A stretch of DNA of 64,000 nt. Origin: Rhizobiaceae bacterium (lineage in GTDB: Bacteria; Pseudomonadota; Alphaproteobacteria; Rhizobiales; Rhizobiaceae). Both the position numbers and the translations under genes were made by a program. Shown piece after piece: positions 19,801 to 27,812 of the stretch (position 1 is the first letter of the stretch; the number at the start of each line of letters is the position of its first letter). Where the stretch lies: NCBI GenBank assembly GCA_017643025.1, contig JAEPOG010000001.1, positions 620,001 to 684,000 of the forward strand, written 5' to 3'. The notes beneath the pieces were generated by a model. That model saw nothing but the letters and a program-made list of their open reading frames with translations, was not told the DNA's origin and made no database searches.

Positions 19801-22311
19801 TTGCTCGTGACCATCGGCGCCGACAGGTTGCTCGACACCTTCACAGCTTCGGTGCCGGAAGGCGGCGCTACTATCGACATCCCTATTAGCGAGGACTGGG
19901 GCGCAGGCGCCTATGTCACCGCGACCCTCTACCGGCCTGGCGATGCCGAAGAGAGCCGGATGCCGGCCCGCGCCATCGGCCTGAAATGGCTTGCGGTCGA
20001 TCCCGGCGTACGCCGGCTCGCTGTGTCGCTCGAAGCACCGGCCCAGTCGCGACCGCACGGCCCGCTAACCGTGCCTGTCTCGGTGCCGGGTGCTGCCGGC
20101 GAAACGGCCTATGTCGCCGTCGCCGCCGTCGATGTCGGCATCCTGAACTTGACCAACTACAAGGCGCCCGATCCGACCGGCTGGTATTATGGCCAGCGGA
20201 GGCTCGGCCTCGAACTGCGCGACCTTTATGGCCGCCTGATCGATGGTTCGCTCGGCGCGACCGGCCGCATCCGCACAGGGGGTGATGGCGGCGGCATGGC
20301 CGTTGAAGGCAGCCCGCCGACCGAGGAGCTCGTCGCGTACTTCACTGGGCCGGTCGAACTCGACGCGGACGGCCGCGCGGTTGTCACCTTCGACATCCCG
20401 CAGTTCAACGGCACTGTAAGGTTGATGGCGGTCGCCTGGTCGAAGAACGCGGTCGGTAATGCCGAAACCGACGTCATTGTCCGCGAACCAGTAGTGGTCA
20501 CCGCCGGCCTGCCGCGCTTCATGGCGCCCGGCGATACCGCATCGCTGCGCCTGGAAATTGCCAACACCGACGGTCCGGCGGGTGAATACAGCCTCGAGGT
20601 GCTCACCGATGGTTTGGTCAGCGCGGCATTGGCGGATTCCATAACGCTTGCCTCGGGCGAGCGGCGCTCGGTTACTGTACCGCTCATTGCCGAAGCCACG
20701 GGCCGCTCGGCATTGACCGTGCAGCTCGCCCATGCCGGCGGCACGCAGGTCGAGCACGCCCTTTCGATACCTGTGCGCCCGGCGGCAATGCCGGTGACGA
20801 CGCGGCGCATTGTCTCGCTTGCCGCCAATGGCGGCTCGATCACGGTCGACGACGAACTGCTCGGCGACAGCCTGCTCGACGGCGCCAGCGTCTCCATCGG
20901 TGTATCGCCGGTGGCGGCGTTCGACATCCCGTCGCTGCTGATGGGCCTCGACCGCTATCCCTATGGTTGCGCCGAGCAGACCACCAGCCGCGCTCTGCCG
21001 CTGCTCTACGTCGCCGAACTTTCGGCACAGTCGGGTCTCGATCCCGATCCGGAAATCGAGAAGCGCGTTCAGGACGCGATCCTGCGCGTGCTGTCGTTCC
21101 AGTCGTCGTCCGGCAGCTTCGGCCTGTGGGCGCCCGGCTGGGGCGATCTCTGGCTCGATTCCTATGTCAGCGACTTCCTGACCCGGGCGAGCGAGGTCGG
21201 TTACGACGTGCCATCGGAAGGCATGCGGCTCGCGCTCGATAATCTGCAGAACTCGATCGCCTACGATCAGGACATTCTCGAACGCGGGTCTGAGATCGGT
21301 TACGCGCTTTACGTTCTGGCCCGCAACCGCCGCGCCTCCGCCGGCGACCTGCGTTACTACGCCGACACCAAGCTCGACGAGTTCGGAACGCCGATGGCGC
21401 GCGCGCAACTCGCGGCGAGCCTGGCGCTCTACGGCGACACGCTGCGCGCCGAACGCGCTTTCCGCTCCGCGCTCGATCTGGCCCGAGCCGGCGAAGCCGA
21501 CAACTACCGCTCGGACTATGGCTCGTCGCTCCGCGACGGTGCTGCGATCCTGGCCCTTGCGGCAGAGACGCGGCCCCTGCCCGGCATGGTGCCCGAGATG
21601 ATCTCCTACGCGGCTGAGGCGCGCAGCCACGACCGCTATCTGTCCACACAGGAGCAGGCATGGATGCTGCTTGCCGCGCGGGCGCTGTCGCAAGGCGGCG
21701 AGGCGGTGCGGCTCGAGGTAAACGGTGCTGCCCATATGGGCAGCTACGCGGCCGAGCTCGACGGTCTCGATCTTCCGGGCAATCCGGTGACTATCGTCAA
21801 CCGGGGTTCGGCACCTGTCGACGCCGTGGTCACAACGGTCGCCGCACCGGCCCAGGCCTTGCCGGCCGGCGGCGAAGGCTTCACCATCGAGCGCAACTAC
21901 TACAATGTCGACGGCACGCCGGCCAACATCAGTTCGGTCGGCCAGAACGAGCGTTTCGTCGTCGTGTTGCGCGTCGTCGAGGAAAACGCGTGGCCGTCCC
22001 GGGTGCTGGTCACCGATCTGTTGCCGGCCGGATTCGAGATCGACAACCCGAATATGGTCAGCAGCGCCGATCTGGCCAATTTCGGCTGGCTGCCGGCGTC
22101 CAATCACGCCCATGTCGAGTTCCGCGACGACCGTTTCGTGGCGGCGTTCGACCGCAGCGGCGGCAACAACCGCGAGATGGTGATGGCCTATGTGGTGCGT
22201 GCGGTGACGCCGGGCGTCTACGCCCATCCCGCCGCGCATGTGGAGGACATGTACCGGCCGCAGTTCCACGCCCGCACCGGCGACGGCTACATGGAGGTCG
22301 TCGCGCCCTGA
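16849..22311 (+). CDS. alpha-2-macroglobulin family lipoprotein-like protease inhibitor with N-terminal PAN/Apple-like domain
   Basis: This 1820-residue secreted protein has a signal peptide at about residues 1-25 (cleavage after SAAQ). Residues about 32-85 hold a cysteine-containing PAN/Apple-like segment (C..C at QCSATC and CRAFTYNTRAQWCF). MG-type beta domains follow, then the bacterial alpha-2-macroglobulin core. The thioester motif CAEQ is intact (Cys1374, in YPYGCAEQTTS), so it can trap proteases covalently in the periplasm. The ATG at 16849 follows GGAGGA at 16838-16843. A GTG 51 bases upstream also keeps the frame but has no ribosome site. It overlaps pbpC by one base. This is the classic YfhM-PbpC pairing, in which the inhibitor is thought to guard the wall where PbpC repairs peptidoglycan. 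The mature N-terminus shows no obvious lipobox. Confidence 0.93.
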   Translation: MSMRAVRFIFLVFIAAIVSVSQSAAQDGRSIQLSQDSDYFGFDLRTERDVTLDQCSATCIGDPACRAFTYNTRAQWCFLKSDYSILNPFPGAVAGRVVSTTGEPDIGAPPSLAFLPQNAGDEAIRYRSELLADPRPDPGMGIGIIIAGGDSALSSGNGRAAAQAYREALRISPDDRPLWTKLTDALLAVQSENNFESGAFARAATSSALNAYRLTRGTSERAASLAHLALALDRRDLYRPAIEAYNASLELENSAEVRAALDDLRARKGFRVVDHTVESDTVSPRICMQFSETLVKAGTDYAAFVTVDGRPPRGVDAGERQLCVEGLEHGEYYDIVLRSGLPSAVGEVIASPVTLNIYVRDRAPSLRFTGDNFVLPSNARRGIPLVSVNADAAELRLFRVGDRALAQLLSGYDFLTQLGGYGLSQIENDLGAPVWKGEIDIRSELNSEVTTSFPVDEALPEREPGVYVLSASPKGAQEEYWTAKATQWFVVSDIGLSTYTGVDGLTVFARSLATALPIEGAELTLLARNNEILGTATSGANGQASFQPGLTRGTGGLAPAALLARSGDGDFVFLDMTRAGFDLSDRGVTGRAAPGALDVFSWTERGIYRAGETVHAAALARDDASVAVEDLPLTFIFTRPDGAEDRRIVDDGTALGGYAVELDLQANAMRGTWSYRIHTDPDKPSVADGRFLVEDFVPDRIEFDMTAERTEVAVGEPAAITIDGRFLYGAPASGLTMEGEVALTSSREWDPFPGYRFGLADEEVNEYANITPLAGLPLTDENGWASFDVVVDAVPATTQRVIANVVLRMREGSGRAVERSLEIGVTPGTEMIGVRPEFSGDSVPEGSLASFRVIGVASDGTRTAMDGLIWTLEKLERRYQWYRDGDRWNYEPITYETKVADGRLDVETDIAGRIQSTVDWGRYRLTVETPDPSGPQTSVEFDAGWYVEASTTETPDGLEIALDKQEYAAGDTARLQVSPRFAGELLVTIGADRLLDTFTASVPEGGATIDIPISEDWGAGAYVTATLYRPGDAEESRMPARAIGLKWLAVDPGVRRLAVSLEAPAQSRPHGPLTVPVSVPGAAGETAYVAVAAVDVGILNLTNYKAPDPTGWYYGQRRLGLELRDLYGRLIDGSLGATGRIRTGGDGGGMAVEGSPPTEELVAYFTGPVELDADGRAVVTFDIPQFNGTVRLMAVAWSKNAVGNAETDVIVREPVVVTAGLPRFMAPGDTASLRLEIANTDGPAGEYSLEVLTDGLVSAALADSITLASGERRSVTVPLIAEATGRSALTVQLAHAGGTQVEHALSIPVRPAAMPVTTRRIVSLAANGGSITVDDELLGDSLLDGASVSIGVSPVAAFDIPSLLMGLDRYPYGCAEQTTSRALPLLYVAELSAQSGLDPDPEIEKRVQDAILRVLSFQSSSGSFGLWAPGWGDLWLDSYVSDFLTRASEVGYDVPSEGMRLALDNLQNSIAYDQDILERGSEIGYALYVLARNRRASAGDLRYYADTKLDEFGTPMARAQLAASLALYGDTLRAERAFRSALDLARAGEADNYRSDYGSSLRDGAAILALAAETRPLPGMVPEMISYAAEARSHDRYLSTQEQAWMLLAARALSQGGEAVRLEVNGAAHMGSYAAELDGLDLPGNPVTIVNRGSAPVDAVVTTVAAPAQALPAGGEGFTIERNYYNVDGTPANISSVGQNERFVVVLRVVEENAWPSRVLVTDLLPAGFEIDNPNMVSSADLANFGWLPASNHAHVEFRDDRFVAAFDRSGGNNREMVMAYVVRAVTPGVYAHPAAHVEDMYRPQFHARTGDGYMEVVAP

Positions 22312-24386
22312 TGCGCGTCCGGCTCGCCCGTCTGCTGCCACGCTCGGCCACCGCGCTTGCCGCGGTGGCCGGTCTGGCGATGACCGCGGCGGTCGCGGTC
22401 ATCCAGGCCGACAAGGCATTCCCGCCGCCGCTCGATCCGCCGCCCCTGTCGGCGGAAGTGCTCGACCGCAATGGCGAGCTGCTTCGCGCCTACGCCGCTC
22501 CGGACGGCCGCTGGCGCATGGTCGTCGAGCTGCGCGAGGTCGATCCGCATTTCATCGACATGCTGATCGCCTACGAGGACAAGCGCTTCCGCGAGCATGA
22601 GGGCATCGACTTCCTCGCGATGCTGCGCGCGGCGGGGCAGTTCGCCGCCAATGGCCGCATCGTCTCCGGTGGGTCGACCATATCCATGCAGCTTGCCCGC
22701 CTGATGGAGCCGCGCGAAAGCCGCTCGGTGGCCGCCAAGCTGAAGCAGATGTTCCGCGCCTGGCAGATCGAACGGCGGTTGTCGAAGGACGAGATCCTCA
22801 CCCGCTATCTCACGCTGGCGCCCTATGGCGGCAACATCGAGGGTGTGCGTGCCGCTTCGCTTGCCTGGTTCGGCAAGGAGCCGCGCCGCCTCTCCGTTGG
22901 CGAAGCCGCGCTTCTCGTTGCCCTGCCCCAGTCGCCGGAGGCGCGCCGGCCCGACCGGCACCCCGAGCAGGCAAGGATTGCGCGCGACCGCGTGCTCGCA
23001 CGCATGGTCGATGCTGGATTGATGGAGGAGCGCGAGGCCGATCGTGCTGCAACGGTCGCAATCGTTCCGACCGGCCGACACGAACTTCCGGCTTTGGCGG
23101 CCCATGCCGCGGACGCCGCGCGTCTCGCCGACCCCGCGGCGCAGAGCATCGAACTCACCATCGACCGCTCGGTCCAGCAGCATCTGGAAACAGTCGCCGC
23201 TGAAGCCGCAGCCCGGCTTGGCGATAAGGTCTCCGTCGCCATGGTCATGGCGGACGCCCGTACAGGCGATATACTGGCCGAGATCGGTTCGGCCGACTAT
23301 TTCGACGCCGGCCGCCACGGCTGGATCGACCTCACCCGCGCCGTTCGCTCGCCGGGCTCGACGCTCAAGCCGTTCATTTATGGCCTCGCCTTCGAGGAGG
23401 GGCTGGTCGCACAGCAGACGCTGATAGAGGATCGCCCGGCCAACTTCGCCGGCTACCGGCCGCGCAATTTCGACATGGCCTATATGGGCGATGTCAGCGT
23501 GCGCGAGGCGCTGCAGCTTTCTCTCAACGTTCCGGCCATCCGTCTGCTCGATGCGCTGGGCCCAACGCGGCTTGCCGCCCGCTTCCGCGATGCAGGCGTA
23601 AAGCCCGAACTGCCGCCCGGCGAGAAACCCGGCCTTGCCATGGGCCTGGGCGGCGTCGGACTGACGCTGCACGACCTCGTCCAGCTTTACACCGCGCTCC
23701 CGAATGGGGGCTACGCAACGCCGCTCCATATCAAGCCCGCGCAGCCTCAACCGGTTCGCGTGCTGGACGCCGCCGCCAACTGGCAGGTCGCCGATATCCT
23801 GTCGGGCGTCGTCCCACCGGCGGGCGCGCCGAAGATCGGCATCGCCTACAAGACCGGCACGAGCTACGGGTACCGCGACGCCTGGTCGATCGGGTTCGAC
23901 GGCCGTCATGTTCTGGGCGTGTGGGTCGGCCGCCCGGACGGCGGTCCCATCCCCGGCATTTCCGGTTTCGAGACTGCGGCGCCGATCCTGTTCGACGCAT
24001 TCTCGCGTTCCGGCATCGCCTTCACCGAACATCCGGCACCGCCGCCCGGCGCCGTGCGGCTTGCAAGCACGGACTTGCCCGTCACGATGCGCCGTTTCGC
24101 ATCCACACTGTCGGAGAAAGCGCCGCCCGGCATCGTCGAGGCCGCGCCCGAGATCGTCTTCCCGCCCGACGGGGCGCGGGTCGAACTGGCCTCGACTGGC
24201 GAGCGTCTGGCGCTCAAACTTCAGGGCGGCCGCGCGCCGTTCCGCTGGCTTGCAAACGGCAAGCCGGTGGAGGAACTGGTGCGCCGCCGCACGGCAAGCT
24301 GGCGGCCCGACAGCGCCGGCGCTTCCACTCTTACGGTGATCGACGCCGCCGGCCGCGCGGCCAGCGTGGACATCTTCCTCGAGTAG
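22311..24386 (+). CDS. pbpC: penicillin-binding protein 1C (transglycosylase/transpeptidase)
   Basis: This 691-residue bifunctional peptidoglycan synthase has a membrane anchor at about residues 12-31. The glycosyltransferase domain shows EDKRFREHEGID (catalytic E89) and GGSTISMQLARL. The transpeptidase domain has all three motifs: SxxK at S350-K353, SxN at S404-N406 and KTG at 514-516. A C-terminal BiPBP_C-type beta domain (about 590-691, with IVFPPDGARVEL) identifies the 1C class. The ATG at 22311 overlaps the TGA of the alpha-2-macroglobulin gene, so translation is coupled. Its 3' end converges on a permease gene with only 6 bases between them, and no terminator was seen there. Confidence 0.94.
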   Translation: MRVRLARLLPRSATALAAVAGLAMTAAVAVIQADKAFPPPLDPPPLSAEVLDRNGELLRAYAAPDGRWRMVVELREVDPHFIDMLIAYEDKRFREHEGIDFLAMLRAAGQFAANGRIVSGGSTISMQLARLMEPRESRSVAAKLKQMFRAWQIERRLSKDEILTRYLTLAPYGGNIEGVRAASLAWFGKEPRRLSVGEAALLVALPQSPEARRPDRHPEQARIARDRVLARMVDAGLMEEREADRAATVAIVPTGRHELPALAAHAADAARLADPAAQSIELTIDRSVQQHLETVAAEAAARLGDKVSVAMVMADARTGDILAEIGSADYFDAGRHGWIDLTRAVRSPGSTLKPFIYGLAFEEGLVAQQTLIEDRPANFAGYRPRNFDMAYMGDVSVREALQLSLNVPAIRLLDALGPTRLAARFRDAGVKPELPPGEKPGLAMGLGGVGLTLHDLVQLYTALPNGGYATPLHIKPAQPQPVRVLDAAANWQVADILSGVVPPAGAPKIGIAYKTGTSYGYRDAWSIGFDGRHVLGVWVGRPDGGPIPGISGFETAAPILFDAFSRSGIAFTEHPAPPPGAVRLASTDLPVTMRRFASTLSEKAPPGIVEAAPEIVFPPDGARVELASTGERLALKLQGGRAPFRWLANGKPVEELVRRRTASWRPDSAGASTLTVIDAAGRAASVDIFLE

Positions 24387-24392
24387 CTCGAA

Positions 24393-25244
24393 CTAACCCG
24401 GAGACATGCCCCGTAGCCGCTCGTTGCGACGGCGGATCAGCTCCAGCGTCGTCAAGAGCAGTATCGACAGCGCGACCAGCAGGCTGGCCAGCGCCAGGAT
24501 CGTCGGGCTGATCTCTTCGCGCAGTCCGGAGAACATCCTCACCGTCATCGGCGTCTGTGCCGGCCCGGCCATGAAGTTGACGATCACCACCTCGTCCAGC
24601 GAGGTGACGAACGCGAACAGCGCGCCGGAGATAACGCCGGGCAGCAGCAGCGGCAGGATTACCTTGAAGAAGGTGCGCGTCTGGTTGGCGCCGAGGCTTT
24701 GCGAGGCGCGGATCAACGTCTCGTTGAAACCTGCGAGCGACGCGGTGACCGTCAGCACCACAAAGGGCGTGCCCAGCACGACATGGCTGAGAATGATGCC
24801 GGGGAAGGTGTTCGACAGGCCGACGCGCGCGAAGAACGAGAACAACGCCGCCGCAGTGATGATCAGCGGCACGATCATCGGCGAGATCAGTATCGCCGTG
24901 ATCAGCGCGCGCGCCGGCATGTTGGGCCGGTTAAGACCCAGCGCGGCGACCGTACCGAGCGCTGTGGCGATGATCGTCGAGGAGATTGCGATGATGAAGG
25001 AGTTGCGGATCGACCCCATCCATTCGCTCGACCCCAGAAGCGCATCGTACCAGCGCATCGAGTATCCCTCGGGATTGAACGAGAGCATCTCCTTCGTGAA
25101 GGTGAAGTAGGGCTCCGCGTTGAAGGACAGCGGGATGATCACCACGATCGGCGCAATCAGGAAAAAGAAGATCAGGCCGCAAATCACATTGAAGGCGTAG
25201 TGCCAGATGCGCTCGACTCGGGTCGTATATGCCGGAAGTGCCAT
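24393..25244 (-). CDS. spermidine/putrescine-type ABC transporter permease (PotC-like)
   Basis: This 283-residue inner-membrane permease has six predicted helices. The first spans about residues 12-37 (YAFNVICGLIFFFLIAPIVV). The coupling segment SLGANQTRTFFKVILPLLLPGVISGALFAFVTSLDEVV is the PotC hallmark, including the ALFAFVTSLDE stretch. It pairs with the PotB-like protein encoded 9 bases upstream and with the ATPase and binding protein of the same operon. It is the last gene of the operon and converges on pbpC. Confidence 0.92.
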   Translation of the reverse strand: MALPAYTTRVERIWHYAFNVICGLIFFFLIAPIVVIIPLSFNAEPYFTFTKEMLSFNPEGYSMRWYDALLGSSEWMGSIRNSFIIAISSTIIATALGTVAALGLNRPNMPARALITAILISPMIVPLIITAAALFSFFARVGLSNTFPGIILSHVVLGTPFVVLTVTASLAGFNETLIRASQSLGANQTRTFFKVILPLLLPGVISGALFAFVTSLDEVVIVNFMAGPAQTPMTVRMFSGLREEISPTILALASLLVALSILLLTTLELIRRRNERLRGMSPG

Positions 25245-25253
25245 TGCTCGCCC

Positions 25254-26519
25254 CTACCCGAATTTCAGCTTGTCGACGCCCACCAGCCTGTTGAACAGCC
25301 AGTAGATGAACAGCACCGCAACCAGCAGGATCGTCGCCAGTGCGGCGGCGAGCTTCAGCTGCGCGCTCGAGCCCTGCATGTTCTGGGCAATCAGGTTGGA
25401 TATGAAAATGCCGCTGTCGCCGCCCACCAGCGCCGGCGTGATGTAGTAGCCGATGGCCAGGATGAAGACGAGAATGCAGCCTGCGGCGAGCCCGGGAATG
25501 GTGAGCGGGAAATAGACCCGCCACCAGGCGCGGAACGGGTGTGCGCCAAGCGACTTCGCCGCGCGCAGATAACTCGGCGGAATTGTCTTCATCACCGAGT
25601 AGAGCGGCAGCACCATGAACGGCAGCAGAATGTGCGTCATCGCAACGATCGTGCCGGTACGGTTGTAAATCATCCTCAGCCGGCCGGTCTCGTCGATGAT
25701 GTTCAGCGCCACCAGCAATTCATTGATCACCCCCTGCTGTTGCAGGAGCACGATCCATGCCGATGTTCGCACAAGGAGCGATGTCCAGAAGGGCAGCAGA
25801 ACCAGAATGAGCAGGAGGTTGGCGATGCGTGTCGGCTGCGTGGCGAGCATGTAGGAGATCGGATAGGCGAGCATGACACACAGCGCTGTGATGAACACGC
25901 TCATCCATGCCGTTCGCCAGAAGAGCTGCTTGTAGACCTGATAGACCTCCGAGCGCGGAACGATCTCGCCCTCGCTGCTGTATTCGTAATCGACCGCCAG
26001 CAGATAGTACGTTGGCGTGACGACGCGCGACTCCCGTTTCAGGATTCGCCAGAACTCGATGTTGGTCCAGTCCTCGTCGGCTTCGATGAACTTCTCGCGA
26101 TAGGGAGCCGACCATTCGTCGACCTGTCGGGCCGTGCGCATGACGGTGCTGCGCGCGCCGGGAATCTCGCGGTTGATGCGCGCGGCGGCGCGCCCGATGG
26201 TGCGGTTCTCGACACCGACGATCATGTCCGCGGCCATCGCCTGGAACACGGGCTCGGGCGGCACATCCTGCCCTTCCCAATCCTGCAGCGCGGCGGCCGT
26301 TTGCGGCAGATAGTTGCGGATTTCCGGATTGTAGACCGAGCGCCACATCATGGCGATGATAGGCACGACGAACACGATGAGCAGGAAGAACAGGAGCGGC
26401 GCAACCAGCATGAACGCCCGGCGGCGCTCAACAGTTTGCGATCGCCTCAATGCGGCCTTGAGCGGCGTGCCGTCGGCAGCCAGCAGTTCCTGTTTGGGTG
26501 CTCGTTCGCGCGATGCCAT
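25254..26519 (-). CDS. spermidine/putrescine-type ABC transporter permease (PotB-like) with large periplasmic insert
   Basis: 421 residues, about 130 longer than E. coli PotB. After a cytoplasmic N-terminus and the first helix (about 36-58) there is a hydrophilic periplasmic insert of roughly 150 residues (about 60-210, rich in charged residues). The normal permease core follows, with YLRAAKSLGAHPFRAWWRVYFPLTIPGLAAG as the coupling segment. The insert probably sits over the translocation path or contacts the binding protein; that is inference. The start is ATG at 26519. It is separated from the binding-protein gene by an 88-base spacer with two stem-loops. Confidence 0.92.
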   Translation of the reverse strand: MASRERAPKQELLAADGTPLKAALRRSQTVERRRAFMLVAPLLFFLLIVFVVPIIAMMWRSVYNPEIRNYLPQTAAALQDWEGQDVPPEPVFQAMAADMIVGVENRTIGRAAARINREIPGARSTVMRTARQVDEWSAPYREKFIEADEDWTNIEFWRILKRESRVVTPTYYLLAVDYEYSSEGEIVPRSEVYQVYKQLFWRTAWMSVFITALCVMLAYPISYMLATQPTRIANLLLILVLLPFWTSLLVRTSAWIVLLQQQGVINELLVALNIIDETGRLRMIYNRTGTIVAMTHILLPFMVLPLYSVMKTIPPSYLRAAKSLGAHPFRAWWRVYFPLTIPGLAAGCILVFILAIGYYITPALVGGDSGIFISNLIAQNMQGSSAQLKLAAALATILLVAVLFIYWLFNRLVGVDKLKFG

Positions 26520-26546
26520 GTTTTCTCGATCTAACCGTTACCGGAA

Positions 26547-26592
26547 ATGCCCTTGGGGGCATGGATGGGCAGGGCGCCGAGGCGCCCCGCCC
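26547..26592 (-). promoter_or_regulatory. two stem-loops after the polyamine-type binding-protein gene
   Basis: GGGC-A-GGGCGCC (26567-26578) pairs with GGCGCCC-C-GCCC (26581-26592), with one mismatch and a two-base gap between arms. ATGCCC (26547-26552) pairs with GGGCAT (26557-26562). Both lie in the spacer between the binding protein and the first permease. No T-tract follows, so a role in mRNA stability or partial termination is likelier than full termination. Confidence 0.55.
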
Positions 26593-26607
26593 TGAAGTCG
26601 AGTGCCG

Positions 26608-27696
26608 TTAGCCGGCGACCCAGGCGTTGAAGCGCTCTTCGAGCGCGTCGCCATAATCGGCCCAGAACTGGACGTCGAACGGGATGGCCGTTTCCAGGTT
26701 CTCCGGGCTGGTCGGCATATGCGGCTTCATGTCGACGCCGGTTTCGGCGTGATTGCCGACGAGCGAGGCCGACGAATTGCGGGCCGGACCATAGGAAATG
26801 TACTTCGCCTGGTCAGCGAGACGCTGCGAGTCGGTGGCGAAATACAGATAGTCCTTGATCGTATCGACATTGCCGGTGTCGACCGGGACAACCCAGCCGT
26901 CGGTCTCGAACATCTGGTGATCCCACATGATCTCGAACGGCTGGTCCTCGTTGACCTGCGCGTTGAAGATACGGCCGTTATAGGCGGTCGCGATCACGGC
27001 TTCCTGGTCCGCCAGCATCTGCGGCGGCTGCGCGCCCTCGGTCCACCAGATAACGTTGTCCTTGATCTCGTCGAGCTTGGCGAAGGCGCGGTCCTGGCCT
27101 TCCTGGGTGGCGAGCACTTCATAGACCTGGTCCGCATCCACGCCATCGGCGATCAGCGCCCATTCGAGGTTCTTCTGCGGAATCTGCTGCAGAGCGCGGG
27201 TGCCCGGGAACTTCTCCAAATCCCACACATCCTCGATCGTCTGCGGGCCTTCGCCTTCAAACGCCTCGGTGTTGTAGGCAAACATCGTGGCGTAGAGGAT
27301 CTGCGGAATGAAGCAGGGACCGAGCGTGCCTTCGATGAAGTCTTCGGAAGCCGGCGTCCCATCAGGGGCTGGAGCGAGCCACTCGTCATGGTCGATCTCA
27401 AGCACGAGGCCCTCGTCACACGCCCGCTGGGCGTCTGCCTGCAGCATGTCGACGACGTCCCAGGTGACATTGCCTGCCTCGACCTGCGAGCGGATGCCGG
27501 CAAGGGCATTCGCCGACTTGTCCTCGTTGAGGATCTGGACGCCCGTCTTTTCGGTGTAGGGCTCGTGATAGGCCTTGATCTGCGACTGGCTGTAGGCGCC
27601 GCCCCAGGACACGATCGTCAGTTCCTTGTCCTGCGCGATGGCGGCACCGGCCGCGATCGCAATCGCAGAACCGGTTAGAACGAGTATCTTCTTCAT
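26608..27696 (-). CDS. spermidine/putrescine-type ABC transporter substrate-binding protein (PotD/PotF-like)
   Basis: This 362-residue periplasmic binding protein has a signal peptide at residues 1-21 (MKKILVLTGSA..., AIA-Q cleavage). The mature start KELTIVSWGGAYSQSQ is typical of SBP_bac_8/PotD-like proteins in Rhizobiales. Further family segments are TWDVVDMLQADAQRACDEG and WWTEGAQPPQMLADQE. It sits between the ATPase gene and the two permease genes. Polyamines are the usual ligands of the family, but many rhizobial members bind other small cations or amino acids, so the ligand is unproven. Confidence 0.92.
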   Translation of the reverse strand: MKKILVLTGSAIAIAAGAAIAQDKELTIVSWGGAYSQSQIKAYHEPYTEKTGVQILNEDKSANALAGIRSQVEAGNVTWDVVDMLQADAQRACDEGLVLEIDHDEWLAPAPDGTPASEDFIEGTLGPCFIPQILYATMFAYNTEAFEGEGPQTIEDVWDLEKFPGTRALQQIPQKNLEWALIADGVDADQVYEVLATQEGQDRAFAKLDEIKDNVIWWTEGAQPPQMLADQEAVIATAYNGRIFNAQVNEDQPFEIMWDHQMFETDGWVVPVDTGNVDTIKDYLYFATDSQRLADQAKYISYGPARNSSASLVGNHAETGVDMKPHMPTSPENLETAIPFDVQFWADYGDALEERFNAWVAG

Positions 27697-27812
27697 GATC
27701 TTACCTTCCGTTGTTGTTTTTCATTGGCATTCGAATCGGGAAAACACACACGCTAGCTTGATCCGGCGTTTCGATTGTTCTTTGAGGCCCGCCGGCAGGG
27801 CCTGTCTGGTGT

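Noticed and set aside
20065..22341. 758-codon minus-strand frame inside the alpha-2-macroglobulin gene
   Set aside because: Shadow of the region carrying the CAEQ thioester motif on the plus strand; no family features.
22287..24032. 581-codon minus-strand frame opposite pbpC
   Set aside because: pbpC has all transglycosylase and transpeptidase motifs; the antisense frame has none.
24699..26534. 611-codon plus-strand frame opposite the two permease genes
   Set aside because: Its composition (Arg/His/Gln/Asp-rich) is typical of antisense to membrane proteins; both permeases are certain.
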